From contig JAIPCZ010000007.1 of NCBI GenBank assembly GCA_021737975.1, positions 1-64,000 of the forward strand: 64,000 bases of DNA, written 5' to 3'. The translations under genes and the position numbers were made by a program. The notes below the pieces were generated by a model that saw only the letters and a list, made by a program, of their open reading frames with translations, searched no databases and had not been told where the DNA came from. Shown one piece after another: positions 1 through 7,698 of this stretch. Source of the stretch: Polaromonas sp. (GTDB lineage Bacteria > Pseudomonadota > Gammaproteobacteria > Burkholderiales > Burkholderiaceae_C). The first letter of the stretch is position 1. Each line of letters opens with the position of its first letter.

Positions 1-287
1 AGCAGCGACCAGGCCAGCACCGTGGCGACCCGGTCGACCAGGACCCGGGTGGCGGCATCACCCTGTTGGGTTTTGGACGCGGCAAGCACCGGCACAAACG
101 CCTGGCTGAAGGCCCCCTCGCCAAAAAATCGCCGGAACAGGTTGGGTATGCGAAACGCCACATTGAAGGCATCGGTCATGGCTGACGCACCAAAGGTGGA
201 CGCAATCAACAGTTCACGCGCCAGCCCGGTGATGCGCGACAGCAGCGTCAGTAGCGACACCACCGAGGCCGACTTGAGCAGACTCAC
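1..287 (-). CDS. murJ: Lipid II flippase MurJ (MviN), 5' part only
   Basis: MurJ moves lipid II, the peptidoglycan precursor, across the inner membrane. Only the first 95 codons lie in the window; the gene runs off the left edge. The start is GTG (285-287), giving an N-terminus that reads VSLLKSASVVSLLTLLSRITG, followed by the family's conserved RIPNLFRRFFGEGAFSQAF stretch around residues 45-63. That is the usual MurJ/MviN beginning, with a first membrane helix and a conserved Arg-Glu after the helix. The GTG overlaps the TGA of a possible upstream small ORF (GTGA overlap). The call is secure; the GTG start rests on alignment with the usual family N-terminus. Confidence 0.93.
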   Translation of the reverse strand, partial: MSLLKSASVVSLLTLLSRITGLARELLIASTFGASAMTDAFNVAFRIPNLFRRFFGEGAFSQAFVPVLAASKTQQGDAATRVLVDRVATVLAWSL

Positions 288-469
288 AGCGCCGCGCCCC
301 GACCCTGCCAGCGTATCAGGCCCATGGCCACCACCGCGCCGATCAGCAAGACGCCGCCCACCGGTGCGACGTCGCCAGGTTGATACAAACCAAAACAGAT
401 TTTTTGAAGATTTTCATAGAATGGAGACTCGCGCGGATTGTAGTCATGGCGTAAAAATTCCGGATTCAA
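284..469 (-). CDS. Possible small membrane protein upstream of murJ
   Basis: An open frame of 61 codons starts at a TTG (467-469) and ends at a TGA that overlaps the murJ GTG by three bases. The deduced protein has a polar N-terminal half (NPEFLRHDYNPRESPFYENL) and a C-terminal hydrophobic stretch (VGGVLLIGAVVAMGLI, about residues 38-53) ending in basic residues, as in a single-span membrane protein. The stop/start overlap with murJ would suit translational coupling. Against it are the rare TTG start and a weak ribosome-binding site (A-rich, no clear GGAG). The frame stays open further upstream, so the start is uncertain. I recognise no family. It may equally be the untranslated leader of murJ. 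Confidence 0.35.
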   Translation of the reverse strand: MNPEFLRHDYNPRESPFYENLQKICFGLYQPGDVAPVGGVLLIGAVVAMGLIRWQGRGAAL

Positions 470-487
470 TCTTTTTTTGCAGACTGC

Positions 488-515
488 GGGAATAAAACCG
501 CCGCCCCCGGTGTTC
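488..515 (+). promoter_or_regulatory. Possible ECF-type promoter of the lipoprotein-sigma-anti-sigma unit
   Basis: GGGAATAAA at 488-496 is followed about 12 bases later by CGGTGTTC (508-515). GGAATAAA-like -35 boxes with a G/C-rich spacer resemble promoters read by ECF sigma factors, which often transcribe their own genes. Transcription would begin about 40 bases before the lipoprotein ATG. No sigma-70 promoter of good quality is visible in the same gap. This is inference from motif and position only. Confidence 0.35.
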
Positions 516-563
516 ATGTGGTTGCAGACGCCTGTTTGCGCCCACCCAACTTTGGAGTTCACC

Positions 564-947
564 ATGACACTCAAATCATCCACGCTATTTATGACCTCTG
601 TCACCTTTGCCATGCTGACGGCATGCGCCTCGGTGCCCTCAGCGCCCGCCAAGGTCGCCGATGGCGTCCTGGTTGGGCCCAGTGGCATGACGCTTTACAC
701 CTTCGACAAGGATGTGGCCGGCAGCGGCAAGTCCGTCTGTAATGGCCCCTGCGCCACCAATTGGCCACCGCTGATGGCTGCCAAGGAGGATTCCGCCAGC
801 GGAGACTTCAGCATCATCACGCGCGATGACGGCAGCAAACAATGGGCGCTGAAGGGCAAGCCGGTTTATTACTGGGTCAAGGACAGCAAGCCCGGCGACA
901 AGACCGGGGACGGCGTCAACGGGATCTGGCAAGTCGCCAAGCCCTGA
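564..947 (+). CDS. Secreted-repeat lipoprotein (Lipoprotein_15 / COG4315 type)
   Basis: A 127-residue predicted lipoprotein. The N-terminus is a signal peptide ending in a lipobox (LTAC, Cys21). The mature part has two related segments typical of the family: VGPSGMTLYTFDKD with CNGPC (about residues 42-72), and WALKGKPVYYWVKDSKPGD with a closing GVNGIWQVAKP. Molecular function in this family is not established; members are cell-envelope proteins often found next to ECF sigma factors. The start at 564 is chosen for a GGAG at 554-557 and the immediate signal peptide; the frame is open further upstream but without signal character. The sigma gene follows 71 bases later, so the three genes are probably one unit. 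Confidence 0.85.
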   Translation: MTLKSSTLFMTSVTFAMLTACASVPSAPAKVADGVLVGPSGMTLYTFDKDVAGSGKSVCNGPCATNWPPLMAAKEDSASGDFSIITRDDGSKQWALKGKPVYYWVKDSKPGDKTGDGVNGIWQVAKP

Positions 948-1018
948 TCGGGCAACGCAGCCGGCACCTCCGCGCGACTCGAAGAAACAGCACATGCTTG
1001 CCTGCCCGACATAAACCC

Positions 1019-1567
1019 ATGAGCCGCGAACTCATGGTTGCCCAGATCCCCTCGCTGCGCCGTTATGCCCGGGCATTGACGGGGGACACCTGGGCGGCGG
1101 ATGACCTGGTGCAGGACACCTTGGAGCGCGCCTGCAGCAAATGGCGCCTGTGGCTGGTGGGAACCAACCTGCGCGCCTGGCTGTTCAGCGTGATGCACAA
1201 CCTGTTTGTCAATCAATTGCGCCAGTCGGCCGTTGAAGGTCGTCATGCCACGCTCGACATTGACGATCTGGCCGATGCCTTGCCGACACCGGCATCCAGC
1301 CCGGACCAGGCGCTGGACCTGCAACGCTGCCTGCTCCGACTGCCGCCGGAGCAGCGGGAAATTTTGCTGCTGGTCAGCATGGAAGGCATGAGTTATGCCG
1401 ATATTGCCAAGGTGACCGGTGTCCCGCTGGGTACCGTGATGTCGCGCTTGTCGCGTGCCCGAGGCCGACTGCAGGCACTCCTGGATGCGCCCGCACGCGG
1501 GCGCGCAAGCCCGGCTGCCGATCAAGCGCCAGCCACCCGCCCCGTGAATCTGCACCGTTTGAAATGA
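1019..1567 (+). CDS. ECF-family RNA polymerase sigma factor
   Basis: A 182-residue sigma-70 family protein of the extracytoplasmic-function class. Region 2 is visible at about residues 10-45 (RRYARALTGDTWAADDLVQDT, then the RACSKWRLW promoter-melting segment), and region 4 at about 105-150 (LPPEQREILLLVSMEGMSYADIA with helix-turn-helix GVPLGTVMSRLSRAR). The frame extends upstream into the lipoprotein gene, but the ATG at 1019 begins just ahead of region 2 and is the natural start. It is followed 13 bases later by a membrane-anchored anti-sigma gene, the usual arrangement for signal-controlled ECF factors. The target regulon is unknown; self-transcription is likely. Confidence 0.92.
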   Translation: MSRELMVAQIPSLRRYARALTGDTWAADDLVQDTLERACSKWRLWLVGTNLRAWLFSVMHNLFVNQLRQSAVEGRHATLDIDDLADALPTPASSPDQALDLQRCLLRLPPEQREILLLVSMEGMSYADIAKVTGVPLGTVMSRLSRARGRLQALLDAPARGRASPAADQAPATRPVNLHRLK

Positions 1568-1580
1568 GCCACAGACCACC

Positions 1581-2408
1581 ATGAATCGCAAGCCCACGCC
1601 AAGCTTATCTGACGATGAAATCCACGCACTGGTGGACGGTCAAGGCGCGTCTGATGATTTGGCGGCGCTGCGAGCAAGGCTGGCCGATGACCCGGAGGCG
1701 CAAACCAGCCTGGCGAAATGGCAGCTCCAGCGTGAGGCCTTGCAGCGCCTGCATGGCCAGGTCCTGGCCGAGGCCGTGCCGCCCGCCCTGTTGAAGGCGA
1801 CTCAAAGCGGCATGCCGATTCGGCCGACTGTTCATTTGTGGTGGCGTTATGGTGGCATGGCCGCCAGCGTTTTTATTGCATTTGGCGCTGGCTGGCTGAC
1901 CAACGCCAACTGGCCGGAAGTGAGTGCTCGTGCGGCGACGGCCCTCGGCATGGCAAGAGCGCAACCCGAGCGTGAGTTTTTGCGTCAGGCCGGGCTGGCC
2001 CACGCCGTCTACACGCCCGAAATTCGCCACCCGGTGGAAGTCACGGCACAAGAGCAAGCTCACCTGGTCCAGTGGCTGTCCAAACGCCTTGGAAAACCGC
2101 TCAAAGTGCCTGATTTGGCCGGACAGGGCTTTGACCTGGTTGGAGGACGCTTGCTGCCCGGCGATGCCGGCGCGCGCGCGCAGTTCATGTTTCAAAACGC
2201 CGGGGGGCAGCGCGTCACGCTCTATTTGGGGGCTTTGAACAAGACTGCGGCGGGTGTGTCCGACCAGGAAACCGGATTCCGCTTTGAGCCCCAGGCAGGA
2301 ATACCCAGCTTTTACTGGGTCGACCAGGGCTTTGGTTATGCATTGGCTGGCCAGTTGCCCCAGGCAACGCTGATGAAGCTTGCCCAGGAGGTTTACCGCC
2401 AGCTTTAG
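1581..2408 (+). CDS. Membrane-anchored anti-sigma factor
   Basis: A 275-residue protein with an N-terminal cytoplasmic segment (LSDDEIHALVDGQ, about residues 8-75) typical of anti-sigma domains, one membrane helix at about 89-107 (YGGMAASVFIAFGAGWLT) and a periplasmic C-terminal domain of about 165 residues. It directly follows the ECF sigma gene, so it most likely binds and restrains that factor until an envelope signal releases it. No zinc-binding HxxxCxxC motif is seen in the N-terminal domain, so it is not of the ZAS type. Its TAG overlaps the stop codon of the convergent hydrolase gene. Confidence 0.82.
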   Translation: MNRKPTPSLSDDEIHALVDGQGASDDLAALRARLADDPEAQTSLAKWQLQREALQRLHGQVLAEAVPPALLKATQSGMPIRPTVHLWWRYGGMAASVFIAFGAGWLTNANWPEVSARAATALGMARAQPEREFLRQAGLAHAVYTPEIRHPVEVTAQEQAHLVQWLSKRLGKPLKVPDLAGQGFDLVGGRLLPGDAGARAQFMFQNAGGQRVTLYLGALNKTAAGVSDQETGFRFEPQAGIPSFYWVDQGFGYALAGQLPQATLMKLAQEVYRQL

Positions 2409-3520
2409 TCGGTCCGCAAACTGATTCCGAGCAGCATGCGCAGCGGATGACTGTGCGCCATCCAGGGACTGGCAAAAAAAGGCTGCACCATGTCTGGGGT
2501 GATGTCTTCGATGCGGGCGGGTTGCCATACCGGCGCGTTGTCCTTGTCGATCACCAGCGCGCGTATGCCCTCTGCGGCCTCGGTTTGCGCGCCACTGCGC
2601 GCCAGATGGCTCGGAAAGAAACAATGCCGCATCATGTCACGCTCCATACACAGGTCTTGCTCCACGCCGAGAGAGCGCGCCCGGCGGATCTGCGCCAGAG
2701 TCACATGCAGCATCAGGGGTGAGCGCTGGCGCAACTGCAGGGCGGTGCGCTGCGCCCATTCGGAAGTATCGGTTTCAAGGGCGTGGACAATGGCGCCCAC
2801 TGTGTCCAACGAAAAAAAGGCGTCGATTTTGCTTCTGTCCAGGTTCGAAGGAGCATGATCAATGGCCGAAAACTCAGCCATCCAGGCCTGCAATTTCGCG
2901 GCACTCAAGGACGCCATGTCGGCCAGGCCATCCCAAGCTTGAGCCAGTCGCCCGGCATCCAAAAAATGATCCGCCAGCCCCAATTGAATGGCCTCGGCGG
3001 CTCCCAAAGAAGTTCCTGTCAGGGCGAGCCACTCACCCGCATGCCCGGGGCAGCGGCTCAGAAAATAGCCGCCGCCCACATCCGGGAACAGGCCGATGGC
3101 GGTTTCTGGCATCGCCAATTTGCTGCGCGACGTGACCAGCCGGTGCGACGCGCCCTGGCTCAGACCCATGCCGCCGCCCATGACGACGCCATCCATGAAA
3201 GCCAGCACGGGCTTCGGATAGCGGTGAATCAGGTGGTCAAGGGTGTATTCCTCGGTAAAAAAGTCTTCCTGCGCCGGATCACCTGCCAGCAAGGCCTGAT
3301 GAAAAAAACGGATGTCTCCACCGGCGCAAAAGGCGCCAAAAGGCCCCGTCTTGTTGCTGCCGCGCAGAGCGACCGCCTTGATGCGTTCATCGTTGCGCCA
3401 GGTCTGCAGGCAGATCGTCAGGGCGCGGATCATGGACAGCGTGAGCGCATTAAGGGCCTGCGGCCGATTCAAAGTGATGAACCCGACTTCACCACGAATT
3501 TCGCACAGCACGTCGGTCAT
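2405..3520 (-). CDS. 3-hydroxyisobutyryl-CoA hydrolase-type crotonase
   Basis: A 371-residue enoyl-CoA hydratase/isomerase-family protein of the HIBCH type, which cleaves 3-hydroxyisobutyryl-CoA in valine breakdown. Seen in sequence: N-terminal VGFITLNRPQALNAL, oxyanion-hole segment FCAGGDIRFFHQAL (about residues 68-81), GVVMGGGMGLS, and PETAIGLFPDVGGGYFL carrying the conserved glutamate and aspartate; the long C-terminal part (about 200 onward) separates HIBCH from ordinary short crotonases. The start at 3520 is chosen because GGAAGGA lies seven bases upstream, and the ATG overlaps the TGA of the transporter gene (ATGA), indicating coupling. Substrate is inferred from family; other short-chain CoA esters are possible. 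Confidence 0.87.
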   Translation of the reverse strand: MTDVLCEIRGEVGFITLNRPQALNALTLSMIRALTICLQTWRNDERIKAVALRGSNKTGPFGAFCAGGDIRFFHQALLAGDPAQEDFFTEEYTLDHLIHRYPKPVLAFMDGVVMGGGMGLSQGASHRLVTSRSKLAMPETAIGLFPDVGGGYFLSRCPGHAGEWLALTGTSLGAAEAIQLGLADHFLDAGRLAQAWDGLADMASLSAAKLQAWMAEFSAIDHAPSNLDRSKIDAFFSLDTVGAIVHALETDTSEWAQRTALQLRQRSPLMLHVTLAQIRRARSLGVEQDLCMERDMMRHCFFPSHLARSGAQTEAAEGIRALVIDKDNAPVWQPARIEDITPDMVQPFFASPWMAHSHPLRMLLGISLRTD

Positions 3521-4392
3521 GCCCGTTCCTTCCATCCGGCCAGTTCATTGGCAACCAAGGCCCCAATGACGAGCGCGCCGCCAAAAACCACATCCTGACC
3601 CGGCACTTCACCGGCGCCGACCCAAGCCAGCAGAATGCCAAAAATGACTTCCAGCAAGCCCAGCAGCGCCACCTCGGGCGCCTTCAGGACGCGGGCACAC
3701 AAGACCACCAGCACACAGGGAATGGCCAACTGGCCAAGACCCAGGCCAAACAGCAGCGACAAATCATGGACAGACGCCTGAAACGGCCAGGCCACCGGCA
3801 GCGTGACCAATGACGACAGCGCAGCGCCGACCAGGACGGCCGGAATCAGGTCAATGTCCTTGCCTTGCGCGTGGGCGTGTTGCGTGATGGTCCAGTTGGC
3901 AGCACCCGCAATCGGCACGCACAGCGCCACCAGCGTGCCGGCCAGGCTGACGCCTTGACTCAACTGGCTGGCATACATGAAAGCAATGCCGCCACCGGCG
4001 ACCACGATCGCCAGCCAGGTGCGAAACGGAATCCGGTGCCCGATGAAGATGCGCGCCGCCAGCGCAGTGAGCAAAGGCGTCAACGCCAGGGTGACCAGCA
4101 CATTGGCCACCGTGGTGAGCATGATGGCCACCATGAAAAAGGTCATCATGCCGCTCCAGCACAGACCGGACAACCACAGCGCCGCGCCGCCCTGGCGCAT
4201 GCGGCTGAACACATCACGGCCCTTGAACACGGGCAGCATGACCAGCAGGCACAGCATGGTGAACAAGCTGCGCCAGAAGGTCACCTCAAATTTCTGCGCG
4301 TGCTCCAGGTGACGCGTGACCACGCCGGCGGTGGACCACATCAGGGTCACCGCCACCATCACCCAGACCGCCCGGTTGTGCGTGAATTTCAA
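3517..4392 (-). CDS. EamA/DMT-family transporter
   Basis: A 291-residue integral membrane protein with about ten hydrophobic segments arranged as two EamA repeats (first about residues 8-140, second about 150-285). The start TAGVVTRHLE and the WSGMMTFFMVAIMLTTVANV region fit the drug/metabolite transporter superfamily. Substrate cannot be told from sequence; members export amino acids, nucleosides or other metabolites. The gene begins five bases after typA and overlaps the following hydrolase by four, so it probably reads through from the rimP-typA operon or a promoter inside typA. Confidence 0.85.
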   Translation of the reverse strand: MKFTHNRAVWVMVAVTLMWSTAGVVTRHLEHAQKFEVTFWRSLFTMLCLLVMLPVFKGRDVFSRMRQGGAALWLSGLCWSGMMTFFMVAIMLTTVANVLVTLALTPLLTALAARIFIGHRIPFRTWLAIVVAGGGIAFMYASQLSQGVSLAGTLVALCVPIAGAANWTITQHAHAQGKDIDLIPAVLVGAALSSLVTLPVAWPFQASVHDLSLLFGLGLGQLAIPCVLVVLCARVLKAPEVALLGLLEVIFGILLAWVGAGEVPGQDVVFGGALVIGALVANELAGWKERA

Positions 4393-4397
4393 AAAGG

Positions 4398-6227
4398 TCA
4401 GGCGCTGCGGCCGGCCTTCTTGCGCTCGTGCTCGGACAGGTGACGCTTGCGCAGGCGGATCGACTTGGGCGTGATTTCAACCAGTTCGTCGTCCTCGATG
4501 AACTCGACACCGTATTCGAGCGTGCATTCGATCGGCGGCGTGATCTTGATCGCGTCTTCCTTGCCGCTCACCCGGAAGTTGGTCAACTGCTTGGTGCGCG
4601 TGGCGTTGACCACAAGGTCGTTGTCGCGGTTGTGGATGCCGACAATCATGCCTTCGTACACTGGGTCGTTGGCCCGCACGAACATGCGGCCGCGGTCGTC
4701 GAGCTTGCCCAGGGCGTAGGTAAAGATTTCACCGGCATCCATCGAGATCAGCACCCCGTTCTTGCGACCGCCAATCTCGCCCTTGTGCGGCTCGTAGCTG
4801 TCAAAGATGTTGGAGATCAGGCCGGTGCCACGCGTCAGGTTCAGGAATTCATTGGTGAAACCGATCAGGCCGCGCGCCGGGATGCGGTATTCCAGGCGGA
4901 CACGGCCTCTGCCGTCCGATTCCATGTTGATCAGGTCGGCCTTGCGCTCGCCCAGGGCCTGCATGACGCCGCCCTGATGCTGCTCTTCAATGTCGGCGGT
5001 GACCATTTCAATCGGCTCGTAACGCACACCATCAACATCCTTGAACACCACACGCGGCTTGGAAACAGCCAGTTCGTAGCCTTCCCGGCGCATGTTTTCC
5101 AGCAGAATGGTCAGGTGCAGTTCGCCGCGGCCCATGACTTCGAAGATGCCTTCTTCGTCGGTTTCCTTGACGCGCAGGGCCACGTTGTGCTGCAGTTCTT
5201 TTTGCAGGCGGTCCCAGATCTGCCGGCTGGTGACGTACTTGCCTTCGCGACCGGCCAGCGGGCTGGTATTGACGCAAAAGTTCATGGTCAGTGTCGGCTC
5301 GTCCACCTTGAGCATGGGCAGCGGCATCGGATTGAGGGGATCGGTGATGGTGACGCCAATGCCGATATCCGCCAGACCGTTGATCAGCACAATTTCGCCG
5401 GGGCCGGCGTCCGTCGTCTGCACCCGCTCCAGGCCCTGAAACGTCAGCACCTGATTGATGCGGCCCTTGACAGCCTTGCCGTCCGGGCCTTCCATCACGA
5501 CCACGTCCATCATGGGTTTGATCGTGCCCTGGCTGATGCGCCCGACACCAATACGGCCGACAAAGGTCGAAAAGTCGAGCGCCGAAATTTGCAGCTGCAA
5601 GGGCGCCGCCGGGTCGCCCTGCTGGTGCGGCACATGGTCAAGAATGGTGTTGAACAAGGCCGACATGTCGGGGCCCCACTGCTCGCCCTGCTCGCCCTCT
5701 TCCATTGACGACCAGCCGTTGATGCCGGAGGCGTAGACCACCGGGAAATCGAGCTGTTCGTCGGTGGCGCCGAGCTTGTCGAACAGGTCGAATGCGGCGT
5801 TGACCACCCATTGTGGGCGTGCACCGGGCTTGTCGACCTTGTTCACCACCAGGATCGGCTTCAAGCCCAAGGCCAGCGCTTTCTTGGTCACAAAACGGGT
5901 TTGTGGCATGGGGCCCTCTTGGGCGTCGATCAGCAGCACCACGCCGTCAACCATGCTCAGGGCGCGCTCGACCTCACCGCCGAAGTCGGCGTGGCCGGGG
6001 GTGTCGACGATGTTGATGTGGGTGCCTTCCCAGGTCACGGCGCAATTCTTGGCAAGAATCGTGATGCCGCGCTCTTTCTCGATGGCGTTGTTGTCCATCA
6101 CGGTGTCGACCACCTTCTCATGCTGGGCGAATGTGCCGGACTGGCGCAGCAGCTGGTCGACCATGGTGGTTTTGCCGTGGTCAACGTGGGCAATGATCGC
6201 GATGTTTCTGATTTGTTTATGGGCCAT
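4398..6227 (-). CDS. typA: Ribosome-associated GTPase TypA/BipA
   Basis: A 609-residue translational GTPase of the EF-G family that helps 50S assembly and stress or cold adaptation. Visible motifs are the P-loop AHVDHGKTT (about residues 13-21), the switch II segment DTPGHADFGGEVER, and the guanine-specificity motif NKVDKPGA (about 128-135); domain III/V and the BipA-specific C-terminal domain follow (SDGRGRVRLEYRIPARGLIGF). Length matches the family. It is downstream of truB by 18 bases in the rimP-nusA-infB-rbfA-truB series, a frequent arrangement in Burkholderiales. Confidence 0.97.
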   Translation of the reverse strand: MAHKQIRNIAIIAHVDHGKTTMVDQLLRQSGTFAQHEKVVDTVMDNNAIEKERGITILAKNCAVTWEGTHINIVDTPGHADFGGEVERALSMVDGVVLLIDAQEGPMPQTRFVTKKALALGLKPILVVNKVDKPGARPQWVVNAAFDLFDKLGATDEQLDFPVVYASGINGWSSMEEGEQGEQWGPDMSALFNTILDHVPHQQGDPAAPLQLQISALDFSTFVGRIGVGRISQGTIKPMMDVVVMEGPDGKAVKGRINQVLTFQGLERVQTTDAGPGEIVLINGLADIGIGVTITDPLNPMPLPMLKVDEPTLTMNFCVNTSPLAGREGKYVTSRQIWDRLQKELQHNVALRVKETDEEGIFEVMGRGELHLTILLENMRREGYELAVSKPRVVFKDVDGVRYEPIEMVTADIEEQHQGGVMQALGERKADLINMESDGRGRVRLEYRIPARGLIGFTNEFLNLTRGTGLISNIFDSYEPHKGEIGGRKNGVLISMDAGEIFTYALGKLDDRGRMFVRANDPVYEGMIVGIHNRDNDLVVNATRTKQLTNFRVSGKEDAIKITPPIECTLEYGVEFIEDDELVEITPKSIRLRKRHLSEHERKKAGRSA

Positions 6228-6245
6228 GGTTCACTTTCTCTTAAA

Positions 6246-7310
6246 TTAGTTCAGGACAGCGCACTCTGCGCACGCTGTTGTCCCGGCATCTGTCACATTG
6301 GGTTTAACACTTCTCATCTGTTCAATTTCAATCGGGCTGAGCAGCCGCCCGGGAATCAATTCGCCTGCCGCCACCCGGGCCGTGCCCAGCAGCATGGCAT
6401 CTCCGCTGGCATACACAGCCACCTGCGCCGCATCGGGCCAAGGCCCTCGGCGGCGCAAACCCGACAGGAAACGCCCGGCATTGTCCGCGTCGAGTGTGAC
6501 CACCTTGTGATCAACCAACAAACTGTCCACCGGCAACAAACAGGCCAGCCGTTGCACTTCGGTCATGGCCTCCAGCGCCTCCAGCTTGACACACGCTGCC
6601 ACGGCGAAGGGCCCGGTGGCAACGCGCCGCAGCGCACTCACATGCGCACCGCAACCCAGTGCCTCGCCAATATCCTCACCCAAAGTGCGAATGTAGGTTC
6701 CCTTGCTGCATGTCGCCCGCAAGCGGAGGGAAGGCTGCAAGGCATCCGTGGTCACCAGCGTCAGCTGCAACTCAAAAATCCGCACCTCTCTTGAGGCCCG
6801 TTCCACTTCTATCCCGGCACGCGCATACTCATAAAGCGCCTTGCCATCTTTCTTCAAGGCGCTGTGCATGGGTGGCAACTGGCGGATCTTGCCGGTGAAC
6901 TGTTCCTGCACCCGCGCCACATCGGCAGCATCAACCGCCACCGGGCGAGTTGCGATCACCTCACCCTCGGCATCACCGGTGCTGGTCTTGACTCCCAGGC
7001 GCAGCACCGCCTCGTAGGTTTTGTCGGCATCCAAGTGCAACTGGCTGAACTTGGTTCCCGCTCCAAAGCACAGCGGCAGCACACCTGTGGCCAGAGGGTC
7101 CAGCGTGCCGGTGTGGCCGGCTTTTTCAGCACGCAAAAGCCATTTGACTTTTTGCAGCGCGTCATTGCTCGACCAGCCCAATGGCTTGTCAAGCAGCAGC
7201 ACCCCGTGCACGGGGCGCCTGGAGATCTTGCCCCCACGCTTGCTCACTACGTGTGCGTCGCTGCCCCCCAAGGGGGCGTTCGCACCTTGGGGCGGCCCGG
7301 CGGTGCTCAT
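6246..7310 (-). CDS. truB: tRNA pseudouridine(55) synthase TruB
   Basis: TruB makes pseudouridine-55 in the T-loop of tRNAs. The 354-residue frame holds the family core starting at GVLLLDKPLGWSSNDALQ and the catalytic Asp in GHTGTLDPLATG (Asp71 from this start), plus the C-terminal PUA-like region. The ATG at 7310 sits behind an AGGAAGA in the end of rbfA, so it is the best start. Residues 2-27 before the core are encoded by a C/G-rich repeat-like sequence (7230-7307) and have no counterpart in E. coli TruB, which starts close to the core. A GTG at 7245-7247 is the alternative start. The last about 20 residues are also not typical. Confidence 0.96.
   Translation of the reverse strand: MSTAGPPQGANAPLGGSDAHVVSKRGGKISRRPVHGVLLLDKPLGWSSNDALQKVKWLLRAEKAGHTGTLDPLATGVLPLCFGAGTKFSQLHLDADKTYEAVLRLGVKTSTGDAEGEVIATRPVAVDAADVARVQEQFTGKIRQLPPMHSALKKDGKALYEYARAGIEVERASREVRIFELQLTLVTTDALQPSLRLRATCSKGTYIRTLGEDIGEALGCGAHVSALRRVATGPFAVAACVKLEALEAMTEVQRLACLLPVDSLLVDHKVVTLDADNAGRFLSGLRRRGPWPDAAQVAVYASGDAMLLGTARVAAGELIPGRLLSPIEIEQMRSVKPNVTDAGTTACAECAVLN
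7230..7307. repeat. C/G-rich dispersed-repeat-like element inside the truB start
   Basis: The stretch has two nested symmetric cores, GCCCCCCAAGGGGGC (7263-7277) and CCCCAAGG/CCTTGGGG (7266-7273 with 7285-7292), flanked by GCTTGCTCACTACGTGTGCG. It resembles intergenic repeats I recall from Comamonadaceae genomes, but only one copy occurs in this window, so repeat status rests on recall. It is in frame with truB and would be translated. Confidence 0.5.
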
Positions 7311-7312
7311 GT

Positions 7313-7681
7313 TTAGTCTTCCTTGGCACGCGAGGCCACCGCGCGCGCGATCAGCGCGTTCATGTCAGCGGCGCGTTCAGGAGTCTGGTCAAAAATAAAA
7401 TGCAGCGTGGGCACGGTGTGGATGTGCAGGCGCTTGAACAGGCCAGCGCGCAAGAAGCCCGCAGCCTGGTTCAAACCCTCGGTGCACGCCTTCACGTCAC
7501 CGGCCAGCAAGCTGAAAAACACCTTGGCATGGGCGTAGTCGGGGGTCACCTCGACCCCCTGAATGGTGACCATGCCGACACGCGGGTCCTTGAGCTCTCG
7601 CGCGATCAGTTCGGTCAGATCACGCTGGATCTGATCGGCGACCTTGAAGGCGCGGTTCGGCGTGGCAGATTTTTTATGCAC
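7313..7681 (-). CDS. rbfA: 30S ribosome-binding factor RbfA
   Basis: A 122-residue KH-fold protein that binds immature 30S subunits and helps 16S rRNA 5'-end maturation. Family signatures are [26 protein letters not shown] near the N-terminus, [20 protein letters not shown] in the middle, and [23 protein letters not shown]. It lies between infB and truB, with a 2-base gap to truB and the truB ribosome-binding site inside its last codons, which suggests coupled translation. Confidence 0.97.
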   Translation of the reverse strand: MHKKSATPNRAFKVADQIQRDLTELIARELKDPRVGMVTIQGVEVTPDYAHAKVFFSLLAGDVKACTEGLNQAAGFLRAGLFKRLHIHTVPTLHFIFDQTPERAADMNALIARAVASRAKED

Positions 7682-7698
7682 AGGTCAACCCCAATGGA

